A stretch of DNA of 64,000 bases from Agromyces atrinae (GTDB lineage Bacteria; Actinomycetota; Actinomycetes; Actinomycetales; Microbacteriaceae), in NCBI RefSeq assembly GCF_013407835.1, contig NZ_JACCBI010000001.1, positions 3,348,001-3,412,000 of the forward strand, read 5' to 3'. Each line of letters opens with the position of its first letter. The first letter of the stretch is position 1. The position numbers were made by a program, and so were the translations under genes. Under the pieces are notes generated by a model, which was not told where the DNA came from, made no database searches, and saw only the letters and a program-made list of their open reading frames with translations. Below are positions 16,107 through 25,094 of this stretch, piece by piece.

Positions 16107-16783
16107 GCGAGACCGATTCGGTCATCGAGCTCACGAACGTCACGCGGTCATTCCCCGGCCCGCCCGAGGTTCAGGCGCTCAAGAGCGTCAACATCTCGAT
16201 CGGCCGCGGCGACTACGTGTCGATCGTCGGTCCGAGCGGTTCGGGCAAGTCGACGCTCCTCAACGTGCTCGGGCTGCTCGACCGTCCGAGCGTCGGCGAG
16301 TACCGGCTCGACGGGGTGTCGACGGCCTCCCTCGACGACGACGCTCGGGCCGCGTTGCGCGCCCGCACGATCGGATTCGTCTTCCAGGCGTTCCACCTGC
16401 TGCCGCGGCGCACGGTGCTCGACAACGTGCTGCTGTCGACCCTCTACAGCGGAGTGCCGCGTGCCGAGCGCATGCCGCGCGCCCGTGAGGCCCTTGACCG
16501 CGTCGGGCTCGGGCATCGGCTCGGGTTCCTGCCGACGACGCTCTCGGGCGGTGAACGTCAGCGCGTCGCCGTCGCCCGCGCCGTCACGGCATCGCCGCAC
16601 GTCATCCTCGCCGACGAACCGACGGGCAACCTCGACGCGACGACGTCGAGCGAGGTCATGGATCTCTTCGAAGAGCTCAACCGCGACGGACTCACCCTCG
16701 TCGTCATCACGCACGACCCCGTCGTCGCGGGTCGCGCCGGCCGGAGCATCCGCATCGACGACGGCCGGGTGAGCGAACTGTGA
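16103..16783 (+). CDS. ABC transporter ATP-binding protein, MacB/LolD type
   Basis: 226 residues. Walker A GPSGSGKST at residues 43-51, Q-loop FVFQAFHLLPRRTV, signature LSGGERQRVAVARA and Walker B VILADEPTGNLD are all intact. This class drives mechanotransmission exporters rather than substrate channels. It overlaps both neighbours by four bases, so adaptor, ATPase and permease are one translational unit. Confidence 0.93.
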   Translation: MSETDSVIELTNVTRSFPGPPEVQALKSVNISIGRGDYVSIVGPSGSGKSTLLNVLGLLDRPSVGEYRLDGVSTASLDDDARAALRARTIGFVFQAFHLLPRRTVLDNVLLSTLYSGVPRAERMPRAREALDRVGLGHRLGFLPTTLSGGERQRVAVARAVTASPHVILADEPTGNLDATTSSEVMDLFEELNRDGLTLVVITHDPVVAGRAGRSIRIDDGRVSEL

Positions 16784-18117
16784 AGCTGCCCCGATTCGGT
16801 CGCCGACGCGGCGAGACAGACACTTCCGTACCCGAGACTGGCGCGACGGGCGAGACCCCGACGACGGATGCCGCGAGCGAACGCCCCGCGGTCGCCCGCG
16901 CCGACCGCTTCACCGTGCAGGACCTCCTCGTCGAGGTCAGCCACGGCATCGGCGGTCATACCGGTCGACTCGTCATGACGACTCTCGGAACCGTGCTCGG
17001 CATCGCGTCGCTCGTCGTCACGATCGGGTTCGCGCAGACGGCGGCCGGTCAGATCGGCAAGCAGTTCGACGCGGTCGCGGCGACCCAGGTGATCGTGAAG
17101 CCCGGTTCGACCCGCAACGCGTCGGGCGAAGAGACGGTGACGGCCCGCTTGCCGTGGGACGCCCCCGAGCGCGTCGAACGCCTCGTCGGCGTCGAGCGCG
17201 CCGGGCTCATCGGCGAGGTGCCGCTCGGCGAGGCCCGCATCACGGCGGTGCCGATCAATGACCCGTCTGCGCCCGAGACGTTCAGCCCGCCGCTCCTCGC
17301 GGGCTCGGCCGGCCTGCTCGACGCCGTCCGCGGTTCGGTCGTCACCGGTCGATTCTTCGATGCGGGCCATGACGAGCGGGGTGATCGTGTCGCGGTGCTC
17401 GGCGAACGCGCCGCCGAGAAGCTCGGCATCAACCGCGTCGACTCGCAACCGTCGATCTTCATCGGTGAACGCCCGTACACCGTCATCGGCATCGTCGCGG
17501 GGGTCGAGCGTCGCCCCGACATCCTCGACTCCGTCGTCATCCCGCTCGGTGCGGCCCGCGCCGATCTCGGGCTGCCCGCCGCCGACGAACTGCAGGTGCG
17601 CATCGACGCGGGCGCGGGCGGGGTCGTCGCCCAACAGGCGCCGATCGCCCTCAGCCCGAACACCCCCGAGAACTTCACGGTGCAGGCGCCGCGTTCGGGA
17701 TCGGAGCTCCAGGAGAGCGTGCAGGCCGACGTCAACATCGTCTTCCTCGTGCTCGGAGTCATCGCGCTCCTCGCCGGCGGGCTCGGCATCGCGAACGTCA
17801 CGCTGCTCTCGGTTTCGGAACGCACGGGTGAGATCGGACTGCGCCGTGCCCTCGGCGCGACGCGGCGCGCGGTCGCCGCGCAGTTCATGGTCGAGTCGAT
17901 CGTGATCGGTCTGCTCGGCGGCCTCATCGGCGCCGCCGTCGGGGTGTTCGCGGTCGTCGGGGTCTCGCTCCTGCAGCAGTGGACGCCGATCATCGACCTC
18001 GTCATGGTGCTCGGTGCGGCGCTCCTCGGAGCCGTCGTGGGCCTCGCTGCCGGCGCGTATCCGGCGCGGAAGGCCGCGCGGGTCGAGCCCATCGCGGCAC
18101 TCCGATCCGGCGTCTGA
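16780..18117 (+). CDS. ABC transporter permease, MacB/FtsX type
   Basis: 445 residues. A cytoplasmic N-terminus leads to one membrane helix near residue 65-85 (LGTVLGIASLVVTIGFAQ), a large extracytoplasmic domain and three C-terminal helices (IVFLVLGVIALLAGGLGIANV onward). LLSVSERTGEIGLRRALGATR is the conserved cytoplasmic loop of the FtsX/MacB permease domain. With the ATPase and adaptor it should form a MacAB-like pump for an unknown wall-associated or toxic substrate. A dacB-type gene follows from a separate promoter. Confidence 0.9.
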   Translation: MKLPRFGRRRGETDTSVPETGATGETPTTDAASERPAVARADRFTVQDLLVEVSHGIGGHTGRLVMTTLGTVLGIASLVVTIGFAQTAAGQIGKQFDAVAATQVIVKPGSTRNASGEETVTARLPWDAPERVERLVGVERAGLIGEVPLGEARITAVPINDPSAPETFSPPLLAGSAGLLDAVRGSVVTGRFFDAGHDERGDRVAVLGERAAEKLGINRVDSQPSIFIGERPYTVIGIVAGVERRPDILDSVVIPLGAARADLGLPAADELQVRIDAGAGGVVAQQAPIALSPNTPENFTVQAPRSGSELQESVQADVNIVFLVLGVIALLAGGLGIANVTLLSVSERTGEIGLRRALGATRRAVAAQFMVESIVIGLLGGLIGAAVGVFAVVGVSLLQQWTPIIDLVMVLGAALLGAVVGLAAGAYPARKAARVEPIAALRSGV

Positions 18118-18132
18118 TCAGGTTCGCGCGCG

Positions 18133-18138
18133 TAGACT
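18133..18138 (+). promoter_or_regulatory. dacB: Leaderless -10 box of dacB
   Basis: TAGACT ends six bases before GTG 18145. Confidence 0.55.
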
Positions 18139-18144
18139 CTCACG

Positions 18145-19590
18145 GTGCCAGACCTGACGGATGACGGAAGCGAGCCCGCAACAGGGCTCCGCGGCTTCGC
18201 CGTGCGCCATCGCGTCGGTCTCCAGATCACCGCCGTGTCGGTCGCTTTCGTGCTCGCCGCGGGCGGAGCGTTCGCCGCCGGAGTGCTGAACGGCAAGCCG
18301 CCGCAGGCACCGCCGGCCGTCGCTGCCACGCCGACTCCGACGCCCACTCCCGAGGCCCGCCCCGCTCCGATTCCCCTGCCCGTCGCCGACCGCATCCGCA
18401 CGTGCTCGGTCGCCGAGCTCGCGGCCGACCCGCGTCTCGCGAACATGCAGGCGCAGGTCATGAACGCCTCGACGGGCGCCGTGCTCTTCGATCGCGGCGG
18501 CGACACCGCGTCGCGCACCGCGAGCGTCTTGAAGGTGCTGACCTCGGCGGCAGCACTCTCGGTGCTCGGACCCGACTACCGGGCGACGACCCGCGTCGTC
18601 GCGGGTGCGGAGCCCGGCTCCGTCGTGCTCGTCGGAGGCGGCGATGTGACACTCTCGCGCACGCCGAGCGGCACGGAGACCGTCTACCCGGGCGCCGCGC
18701 ACCTCGACGACCTCGCCGACCAGGTCGAGCAGGCATGGGAGGCGAACCCCGACAACCCGCCGATGACGAAGCTGATCCTCGACGCGTCGTACTTCGGCGG
18801 AGACGAATGGCACCCGACGTGGGCGCCCGCCGAGCGCGAGCTCGGGTACATGTCGCCGATCACGGCGCTGCAGGTCGACGGAGCCCGCGACGACCCCTCG
18901 TCGAACACGTCGTATCGTTCGGCTGACCCCATCGGTCAGGCCGGCGAGGCCTTCGCCGACGCACTCGGCGGCGGTCTCACCATCGAACGCGGAACGGCTC
19001 CGGCCGACGCGGCCCTGCTCGGTCAGGTGTCGTCGCCGTCGGTCGCCGATCTCATCGACAAGGCGCTCATCGTCTCCGACAACTCGGTCGCCGAGATGCT
19101 CGCGCGCCTCGTCGCGATCCAGTCGGGCTCGGGCAACACGTTCGACGCGATCCAGGCGGGCGTCGTCGCCGGACTCATGCCGTACGGCATCGACACGACG
19201 GGCATCACCGTCATCGACGGTTCGGGGCTCAGCGACTCGAACGCCGTCGCACCGGCCTACCTCACGCGGCTGTTCGTGAAGATCAACGCGCGCGAGGGCA
19301 ACCTCGGCCTCGTGTTCGACTCGCTTCCGATCGCCGGAGGCCCGCGCGGCTCGCTCTCGTACTCCGACCGCTTCACGGGAGACAGCGCGGTCGCCGACGG
19401 CTCGGTGTTCGCGAAGACCGGGTGGATCGACACCGGTTACACGCTCGCCGGAATCGTCCACGCCGAGGACGGCACTCCGCTCACGTTCGCGATGTACGCC
19501 CTCGGCGACGTCTCCGACGACGCGAAGCAAGCGCTCGACGCGTTCGCCGCGGGCATCTACCGTTGCGGCGACAACCTCTCGAACTCCTGA
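18145..19590 (+). CDS. dacB: D-alanyl-D-alanine carboxypeptidase/endopeptidase (PBP4 type, S13)
   Basis: 481 residues. An N-terminal membrane anchor (VGLQITAVSVAFVLAAGGAFAAGVL) and a Pro-rich linker lead to the penicillin-binding domain. Its motifs are SVLK (Ser127-Lys130), SDN (311-313) and KTG (Lys424). The large insertion between the first and second motifs is typical of PBP4/DacB. It trims stem-peptide D-Ala or cross-links outside the membrane. It has its own leaderless promoter, with pncA 42 bases downstream. Confidence 0.92.
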   Translation: MPDLTDDGSEPATGLRGFAVRHRVGLQITAVSVAFVLAAGGAFAAGVLNGKPPQAPPAVAATPTPTPTPEARPAPIPLPVADRIRTCSVAELAADPRLANMQAQVMNASTGAVLFDRGGDTASRTASVLKVLTSAAALSVLGPDYRATTRVVAGAEPGSVVLVGGGDVTLSRTPSGTETVYPGAAHLDDLADQVEQAWEANPDNPPMTKLILDASYFGGDEWHPTWAPAERELGYMSPITALQVDGARDDPSSNTSYRSADPIGQAGEAFADALGGGLTIERGTAPADAALLGQVSSPSVADLIDKALIVSDNSVAEMLARLVAIQSGSGNTFDAIQAGVVAGLMPYGIDTTGITVIDGSGLSDSNAVAPAYLTRLFVKINAREGNLGLVFDSLPIAGGPRGSLSYSDRFTGDSAVADGSVFAKTGWIDTGYTLAGIVHAEDGTPLTFAMYALGDVSDDAKQALDAFAAGIYRCGDNLSNS

Positions 19591-19620
19591 CGCCTCGCCC
19601 CGCGAGCGCGCATCCAGAGA

Positions 19621-19626
19621 GATAAT
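19621..19626 (+). promoter_or_regulatory. pncA: Leaderless -10 box of pncA
   Basis: GATAAT ends six bases before ATG 19633. Confidence 0.5.
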
Positions 19627-19632
19627 CGAGGG

Positions 19633-20223
19633 ATGACTCGGGCGCTCTTCATCATCGACGTTCAGAACGACTTCACCGAGGGCGGCGCGCTCGGCGTCGA
19701 CGGGGGCGACGCGGTCGCCGCGGGCATCAGCCGCTTCCTCGACGCACACGCCGACGAGTACTCGCTCGTCGTCGCCTCACGCGACTGGCACGACCCCGAC
19801 AACGACAACGGCGGGCACTTCCACGAGAGCCCCGACTACGTCGACACGTGGCCGGAGCACTGCGTCGCGGGAACCGACGGGGCCGAGTACCACCCCGAGC
19901 TCTCGGTCGACGAGGTCGACGTGCACGTGCGAAAAGGGCAGGGCGAGCCGGCCTATTCGATCTTCGAGGGCACGGATGACTCGGGCGCGACGGTCGCCCA
20001 CATCCTCGCCGACCGCGGCATCGTCGACGTCGACGTCGTGGGCATCGCGACCGACTACTGCGTGCGCGCGAGCGCGCTCGACGGCGTGAGTCACGGCCGC
20101 CACATCCGCGTCTTCACCGACCTCGTCGCGGGCGTCGCCGCCGAGTCGAGCGATGCCGCTCTCGCCGAGATGGCGCACGCCGGCGTCGACATCACGACGA
20201 CCGACGAGGCCTTCGCGTCGTGA
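19633..20223 (+). CDS. pncA: Nicotinamidase / pyrazinamidase
   Basis: 196 residues of the isochorismatase fold. The catalytic triad is visible as Asp9 (FIIDVQNDF), Lys101 (VRKGQGEPAYS) and Cys143 (IATDYCVRA). Metal ligands fall in SRDWHDPDNDNGGHF. It deamidates nicotinamide to nicotinate for NAD salvage; homologues activate pyrazinamide. It overlaps the following hydrolase gene by four bases. Confidence 0.93.
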   Translation: MTRALFIIDVQNDFTEGGALGVDGGDAVAAGISRFLDAHADEYSLVVASRDWHDPDNDNGGHFHESPDYVDTWPEHCVAGTDGAEYHPELSVDEVDVHVRKGQGEPAYSIFEGTDDSGATVAHILADRGIVDVDVVGIATDYCVRASALDGVSHGRHIRVFTDLVAGVAAESSDAALAEMAHAGVDITTTDEAFAS

Positions 20224-20981
20224 CGCTCTACGCCGAGGCCCGCGACGGCGCGCTCATCGCCTACGAGGTGCACGCGGGCGGCAACGGGTCGCCCGTGCTG
20301 CTCGTGCACGGCTTCGCTTCGAACACCGTCGACACGTGGGAACGCACGGGGTGGATTCGCGCCGTCGTCGACTCGGGTCGCGCGGCCATCACCGTCGACC
20401 TCCGCGGTCACGGTCAGAGCGACAAGCCGGCCGTCGCCGACGCCTACACGATCGACCGGCTCGGAGCCGACCTCCTCGCCGTGATCGACTCAGCCGGAGC
20501 CGATCAGGTCGACGTCGTCGCCTACTCGCTCGGGTGTCGCGTCGCCGCGTCCTTCGCCCGGCTCGCGCCCGATCGCATCGGTCGGTTGGTGCTCGGTGGA
20601 GCGGGCCCCGACGAGCTGTTCGCCCGCTGGGATCTCGCCGAGGTCGATGGGCTGCTGCGCGAGGGGCGAGCGTCCAGCGACGCGATGATCACCGCGGTGC
20701 TCGCTCCCGCCCTCGCCGCTGGCGCCGATCCCGAGGCCCTCGCGGCGCTCGTCGCGGGTGTCGCCGGCGCCGATCTGACCGAGCCGCGCGGCATCCCCGT
20801 CCTGTTCGTCGCCGGTGAGAACGACCCCGTGCCGGCCGGTGCCGAGGAGCTCGCTCGGGAGTGGGGCGCCGGTTTCCTGTCGATCCCGGGCCGCGATCAC
20901 ATCTCGACGCTCACGTCGCGCACGTTCAAAGACGCCGCGCTCGCGTTCCTCGGTGGGGCTGACCAGCACCTGGCAGAATGA
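20220..20981 (+). CDS. Alpha/beta hydrolase
   Basis: 253 residues. Typical fold elements: LLVHGFASN (oxyanion region), VDLRGHGQSDKP, nucleophile elbow YSLGCRVA, acid in VAGENDPVP and His in IPGRDHISTL. Cytosolic; substrate unknown. The GTG start overlaps pncA (GTGA), so the pair is co-translated, but no link to NAD metabolism is evident. Confidence 0.85.
   Translation: MTLYAEARDGALIAYEVHAGGNGSPVLLVHGFASNTVDTWERTGWIRAVVDSGRAAITVDLRGHGQSDKPAVADAYTIDRLGADLLAVIDSAGADQVDVVAYSLGCRVAASFARLAPDRIGRLVLGGAGPDELFARWDLAEVDGLLREGRASSDAMITAVLAPALAAGADPEALAALVAGVAGADLTEPRGIPVLFVAGENDPVPAGAEELAREWGAGFLSIPGRDHISTLTSRTFKDAALAFLGGADQHLAE
20974..20979 (+). promoter_or_regulatory. Possible leaderless -10 box
   Basis: CAGAAT ends six bases before ATG 20986 and lies inside the end of the preceding gene. 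Confidence 0.3.
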
Positions 20982-20985
20982 GGCC

Positions 20986-21300
20986 ATGACCGAAACCACC
21001 ACCACCGTGCAGCTCCGTCGTTACCGCCTCGTCGAGGGGGAGTACGACGCGTTCCTCGCGTGGTGGACCGAGTGGATGCCGGTCGTGCGCCCCGCCGCGG
21101 GCTTCGCGATCGACTTCGCCTATGGCCTCCGCGAGTCGAACGAGTTCGTCTGGGCGGTCAGCGCCGAGGGCGACGTCGCGGCGTTCACGGCTCTCGAAGA
21201 GACGTACATGGCCTCCGAGGGCCGCGCCCGCGCGTTCGAGGGAGTGCCGCAGCGCGTCGCCGAGTACGACGTGCGCTTCGTCGACGACGCGGTCGCCTGA
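20986..21300 (+). CDS. Small NIPSNAP/dimeric alpha-beta-barrel-like protein
   Basis: 104 residues, MTETTTTVQLRRYRLVEGEYDAFLAWWTEW then AIDFAYGLRESNEFVWAVSAEGD. The pattern of an N-terminal strand with YRL, a helix rich in Trp, and a central EFVW strand resembles NIPSNAP/DABB proteins. Function unknown. The start at 20986 is four bases after the previous stop; an in-frame extension to 20815 overlaps the hydrolase and is rejected. Confidence 0.65.
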   Translation: MTETTTTVQLRRYRLVEGEYDAFLAWWTEWMPVVRPAAGFAIDFAYGLRESNEFVWAVSAEGDVAAFTALEETYMASEGRARAFEGVPQRVAEYDVRFVDDAVA

Positions 21301-21320
21301 GCGTCACGAGACGCCGGCGC

Positions 21321-22205
21321 TCACACCGCGGGCAGACGGAGCACGACGCGGGTGCCCACGCCGGGCTCTGAGCGGATGACGGCCGAGCCGCCATGGCGTT
21401 CGGCGATGACGCGCACGATCGCGAGCCCGAGGCCCGAGCCGTCGACGCCACGCGCGTTCTGGCCGCGGGCGAGCTCGTCCCACACGCCCGCGAGGTCGTC
21501 GGCGGCGATGCCCCAGCCGGTGTCGGAGACCTCGAGGCTCACGAACCCGTCGGCCTCGGAGGCACGCACCTCGATGCGGGCGCCGGGGTCGGAGTACTTC
21601 GAGGCATTCGCCACGAGGTTGTAGACCGCGACGACGAGCAGGTCGGCGTCGCCGCGCACGGGCGGCACGGGCCACGGCACGGTCGGGAACTCGACGTGGA
21701 AATCGCGCCCACCGTGCGCGACCTCGGCCGCATCGACGGCGTCGCGTGCGACGCTCTCGAGGTCGACGGCGGCACGTTCGATCGGCCGGGTCTCGAGGTC
21801 GGCGAGCTTCGCGAGATCGTCGACGAGGGCGCTCACCCGCGCGGCCTGCTTGGCGGCGACGTCGAGGAGCGGTGAGTCGGTCGGGGCTGCGGCCAGCGCG
21901 GTGCGGATCGCCGTGACGGGGTTCTTCAACTCGTGATCGAGTCGCGCGAGGAACCGCCGGCGTTCCTGCCGTTCGGCCTCGCGGGCCTCGGCGACGGCAC
22001 GATCGACGGCGGCGCGCTCACGACCTGCTCGGCGCCCCCGCAGGAGAAGAACGGCTGACACGATCGCGCCCGCGCCGAGGGCGAGCGTCGAGATCGGCAC
22101 GCCGATGCGCAGCCACGGGTTCGCGTCCGCGACGAGCAGGATGACGGCAAGCACGGCACCCGCGACGAGGGGGATGACGGCGAGGACGGCGCGCTTCGCG
22201 GTCAT
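21321..22205 (-). CDS. Sensor histidine kinase
   Basis: 294 residues. Two closely spaced membrane helices (AVLAVIPLVAGAVLAVILLVA and PISTLALGAGAIVSAVLLL) with almost no loop between them, so there is no extracytoplasmic sensor domain. The H box LARLDHELKNPVTAIRTAL contains His91; N box NLVANASKYS, G1 DTGWGIA and G2 GSGLGLAIV are intact. The start overlaps the response-regulator stop (ATGA). The last gene of a four-gene operon; with no input domain of its own, the lipoprotein or membrane protein encoded upstream may supply the signal. Confidence 0.93.
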   Translation of the reverse strand: MTAKRAVLAVIPLVAGAVLAVILLVADANPWLRIGVPISTLALGAGAIVSAVLLLRGRRAGRERAAVDRAVAEAREAERQERRRFLARLDHELKNPVTAIRTALAAAPTDSPLLDVAAKQAARVSALVDDLAKLADLETRPIERAAVDLESVARDAVDAAEVAHGGRDFHVEFPTVPWPVPPVRGDADLLVVAVYNLVANASKYSDPGARIEVRASEADGFVSLEVSDTGWGIAADDLAGVWDELARGQNARGVDGSGLGLAIVRVIAERHGGSAVIRSEPGVGTRVVLRLPAV

Positions 22206-22915
22206 GCTCCCCTCACCTCTCCGGCGAAGCGGTACCCAGAGCTCTGCACCGTCTCGATGAACCGCGGGTTCTGCGCGTCGTCGCCGAGCGCACGGCGGAT
22301 CTCGGCGACCCGGTGGTCGATCGCGCGAGTCGTGATCGCGAACTCGAAACCCCACAGGGTCGAGAGGAGCCGCTCGCGCGTGTGCAGTTCGTCGGGGTGG
22401 CTCATGAGGTACTCGAGCAGCAGGGTCGCGCGCGGCGTGAGCTCGACGTCGACTCCGTCGAGCCGCACACGCCGGGCGGTGCGGTCGAACTCGAGCGGGC
22501 CGCTCACGAGCCGGCCGGCCGTCGCGAGCGTGCGTTCGCCGGGGGTCGTGCGCCGCAGCACGGCGCGGATGCGTGAGACGAGCTCCGGCGGATCGAACGG
22601 CTTGCCGAGGTAGTCGTCGGCACCCTCGTCGAGGGCGGCGGAGCGCTCGAACGCGGCATCCACCTTCGTCAGCAGGATGACAGGGGTCCAGTCCGACGCC
22701 TCGCGGAGGCGGCGCACCAGGGCCCGCCCGTCGAGGCGCGGCATGAGCACGTCGCTCACGATGATGTCGGCGGGGCCCTCCTCGAGCGCGGCGAGGGCCT
22801 CGAGTCCGTCGCCCGCGACGCGCACCGCGAATCCGCTGCGCTCGAGGTACGGCGCGAGCGTCGAGGTGATCGGTTCCTCGTCGTCGACGAGGAGCACGCG
22901 GGGCGACGTCGTCAT
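22202..22915 (-). CDS. OmpR/PhoB-family response regulator
   Basis: 237 residues. Receiver domain with DDEE acidic pocket (residues 11-14), phosphoacceptor Asp55 (IIVSDVLMP), switch Thr (ILLTKVDA) and Lys in LGKPFDPPEL. A winged-helix C-terminal domain follows (TPRATLLLEYLMSHPDELHT, RAIDHRVAEIRRAL). The start overlaps the DUF4190 stop by one base (TGATG) and the stop overlaps the kinase. It probably controls its own operon. Confidence 0.95.
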   Translation of the reverse strand: MTTSPRVLLVDDEEPITSTLAPYLERSGFAVRVAGDGLEALAALEEGPADIIVSDVLMPRLDGRALVRRLREASDWTPVILLTKVDAAFERSAALDEGADDYLGKPFDPPELVSRIRAVLRRTTPGERTLATAGRLVSGPLEFDRTARRVRLDGVDVELTPRATLLLEYLMSHPDELHTRERLLSTLWGFEFAITTRAIDHRVAEIRRALGDDAQNPRFIETVQSSGYRFAGEVRGA

Positions 22916-23211
22916 CAGGCGTTCACAGCCCAGATGATGCCGCTCGTGAGCGCGATGCCCGCGACGAGGTACACGGCGATCGCGAGGTAGCCGAGCACGA
23001 GGCCGACGATCGCGAACGCGGAGCCCGCGTCGCCGTTCCGGCGGATCTGCCGCAGTGCGATGTGCCCGAAGATCACGGGCAGCACGGCGAAGCCGAGGAG
23101 GCCGAGCACGAACGCGGCGATCGAGAGGCCGTTGGTGCGGCGCACGGGGGCGTCGTACACGGGCGGTTGCGGTGTCGGGTGCACCGTGTAGGGCGTGACG
23201 TCGGCGCTCAT
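22915..23211 (-). CDS. DUF4190-type small membrane protein
   Basis: 98 residues. A Pro/Tyr-rich N-terminus leads to NGLSIAAFVLGLLGFAVLPVIFGHIALRQIRR and a second helix LVLGYLAIAVYLVAGIALTSGIIWAV. The NxLSIAAFVLGLLG...GHIALRQIR pattern is the DUF4190 signature. Function unknown; here it is translationally coupled to the lipoprotein upstream and the response regulator downstream. Confidence 0.85.
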   Translation of the reverse strand: MSADVTPYTVHPTPQPPVYDAPVRRTNGLSIAAFVLGLLGFAVLPVIFGHIALRQIRRNGDAGSAFAIVGLVLGYLAIAVYLVAGIALTSGIIWAVNA

Positions 23212-23780
23212 CGTCCGCTCACCATCTGGTCGATCGGCAGCAGGGTCGAGGCGATCGACGCATCGGTGATCGTCGGGTTGCCCGACTCCCACAGCACGGT
23301 CGCGGCATCGGCCCCGACGTCGACGGTGATCGAGCCGATGTCGTCGACGAAGACGGTTGCGACGGCGCCGGTGATCGTGAGCGACCCGATCGACCGGGCG
23401 ACGAGCACGCCGCCGTCGGCCGAGACCGTCACGGTATCGCAGTCGTCGACGAGTTCGATGACCTGCGCGGTCGCCTGCACGTCGACCGTGCCCGTCGGGC
23501 ACGTGATCTGCTGCGATGCGGCGGCGCGGTACTGCTCGCGTGAGGCGACGGCGTCGCCCTCCGTGAGGGCCTCGCCGCCGTCATCCGTCTGCTCGTCGGC
23601 GTCGGGAGCCGTCGACTCGGGGGCGGGCGCCGAGGTCTCGGGAGCGGGCGAGGTCGCGCTCGTCGATCGTGCGCCGTCGGGCGAGAGCTCGAGGGTGCAT
23701 CCCGTGAGGGCGAGCGTGCCGACGAGAGCGGTGCCGAGGAGGGCGGAGGCGAGGGCGGGATTTCTCCGTGTGATGTTCAT
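23208..23780 (-). CDS. DUF3060 lipoprotein, first gene of a two-component operon
   Basis: 190 residues. The signal peptide ends at LALTGCTL (lipobox). A Ser/Pro/Ala-rich linker of about 50 residues is followed by a repetitive beta region (TVDVQATAQVIELVDDCDTV, SIGSLTITGAVATVFVDDIG) typical of DUF3060, likely a small beta-solenoid outside the membrane, with one disulfide candidate (ITCPTG and DDCDTV). The ATG is preceded by TAGCGT at leaderless spacing. It may act as sensor or target of the kinase. Confidence 0.82.
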   Translation of the reverse strand: MNITRRNPALASALLGTALVGTLALTGCTLELSPDGARSTSATSPAPETSAPAPESTAPDADEQTDDGGEALTEGDAVASREQYRAAASQQITCPTGTVDVQATAQVIELVDDCDTVTVSADGGVLVARSIGSLTITGAVATVFVDDIGSITVDVGADAATVLWESGNPTITDASIASTLLPIDQMVSGR

Positions 23781-23786
23781 GACTCC

Positions 23787-23792
23787 ACGCTA
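23787..23792 (-). promoter_or_regulatory. Leaderless -10 box of the DUF3060 operon
   Basis: On the minus strand TAGCGT ends six bases before ATG 23780. Confidence 0.5.
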
Positions 23793-23903
23793 GGAACGGC
23801 GCCGACCGGAGCGGTGGCGGGTCTGTCTCGGCTGTGTCGCTATTCTGCGACACCGGTGGCAGGCGGAACGAATCGACCCCACCCACGCTACTGCGGCGCG
23901 ACA

Positions 23904-23909
23904 TAGGCT
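23904..23909 (+). promoter_or_regulatory. Leaderless -10 box of the thiolase gene
   Basis: TAGGCT ends six bases before ATG 23916. The divergent DUF3060 promoter is only 112 bases away. Confidence 0.55.
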
Positions 23910-23915
23910 GGGGGA

Positions 23916-25094
23916 ATGAGCCACGAAGCCGTGATCGTCGACGTCGTCCGTACCCCGAGCGGGCGCGGCAAACCGGGCGGGCTGCTGAGTGGCATCCACC
24001 CCGTCGACCTTCTCGCCGGTGTCCTCGAGACCCTCGTCGCGCGGAACGGCCTCGACCCCGCGACGATCGACGACGTGATCGGCGGGTGCGTCAGCCAGAT
24101 CGGCGAACAGAGCTACAACATCACACGGAACGCCGCGCTCGCCGCGGGTTTCCGCGACTCGGTGCCGGCGACGACGATCGACCGGCAGTGCGGATCGAGC
24201 CAGCAGGCGGCGACGTTCGCCGCGCAGGGTGTGCAGTCGGGCGCCTACGACATCGTCATCGCGTGCGGCGTCGAGTCGATGAGCCGTGTGCCGCTCGGAT
24301 CGAGTGCCGCGGGGGCCGACCCGTACGGCACGCGCCTCCGCGAGCGCTACCCGGAGGGACTTGTGAACCAGGGCGTCTCGGCCGAGCTCATCGCCGCACG
24401 GTGGGGATTCTCGCGCGGCGAACTCGACGACTTCGCCGCCGAGTCGCACCGACGGGCATCGGATGCCGCGAGCGCGGGTCTCTTCGACGCTGAGACGATC
24501 ACCGTGCCGGGCGTCGAGGGTCGCGTCGACGAGACGGTGCGGTCGGGCACGACGGCCGAGCGGCTCGCCGGTCTTGCGCCCGCGTTCCGCACCGACGCCC
24601 TCGCCGAGCGCTTCCCCGAAGTCGACTGGTCGATCACACCCGGCAATTCGTCGCCCCTCACCGACGGCGCCTCGGCGGCCCTCATCATGAGCGCCGACCG
24701 GGCCGCGTCGCTGGGGCTGCGGCCGCGGGCACGCTTCCACGCCTTCGCCGTGACCGGGAGCGACCCGCTCCTCATGCTCACGGGCGTCATCCCCGCGACC
24801 GCTCGCGTACTCGACCGCGGCCGGCTCTCGATGGACGACATCGACGCGTTCGAGGTCAACGAGGCCTTCGCGTCGGTGCCGCTCGCGTGGGCGCGGGAGA
24901 CGGGGGCCGACCCGGCGAAGCTCAACCCGCGCGGAGGTGCGATCGCCCTCGGGCACGCTCTCGGCTCGTCGGGAACGCGCCTCCTGACGACCCTCGTCGC
25001 CGAGCTCGAAGCGAGCGGCGGCCGGTTCGGGCTGCAGACCATGTGCGAAGGCGGCGGAATGGCCAACGCGACGATCATCGAGAGGCTCTCATGA
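23916..25094 (+). CDS. Thiolase (acetyl-CoA C-acyltransferase)
   Basis: 392 residues. The nucleophile Cys92 lies in [11 protein letters not shown], the acid/base His in [16 protein letters not shown] and the second Cys in [12 protein letters not shown]. Thiolases cleave 3-ketoacyl-CoA in beta-oxidation or condense acetyl-CoA. The overlap with a short-chain dehydrogenase (ATGA) points to a degradative pair for a fatty, branched-chain or steroid-derived acyl-CoA. Confidence 0.92.
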   Translation: MSHEAVIVDVVRTPSGRGKPGGLLSGIHPVDLLAGVLETLVARNGLDPATIDDVIGGCVSQIGEQSYNITRNAALAAGFRDSVPATTIDRQCGSSQQAATFAAQGVQSGAYDIVIACGVESMSRVPLGSSAAGADPYGTRLRERYPEGLVNQGVSAELIAARWGFSRGELDDFAAESHRRASDAASAGLFDAETITVPGVEGRVDETVRSGTTAERLAGLAPAFRTDALAERFPEVDWSITPGNSSPLTDGASAALIMSADRAASLGLRPRARFHAFAVTGSDPLLMLTGVIPATARVLDRGRLSMDDIDAFEVNEAFASVPLAWARETGADPAKLNPRGGAIALGHALGSSGTRLLTTLVAELEASGGRFGLQTMCEGGGMANATIIERLS

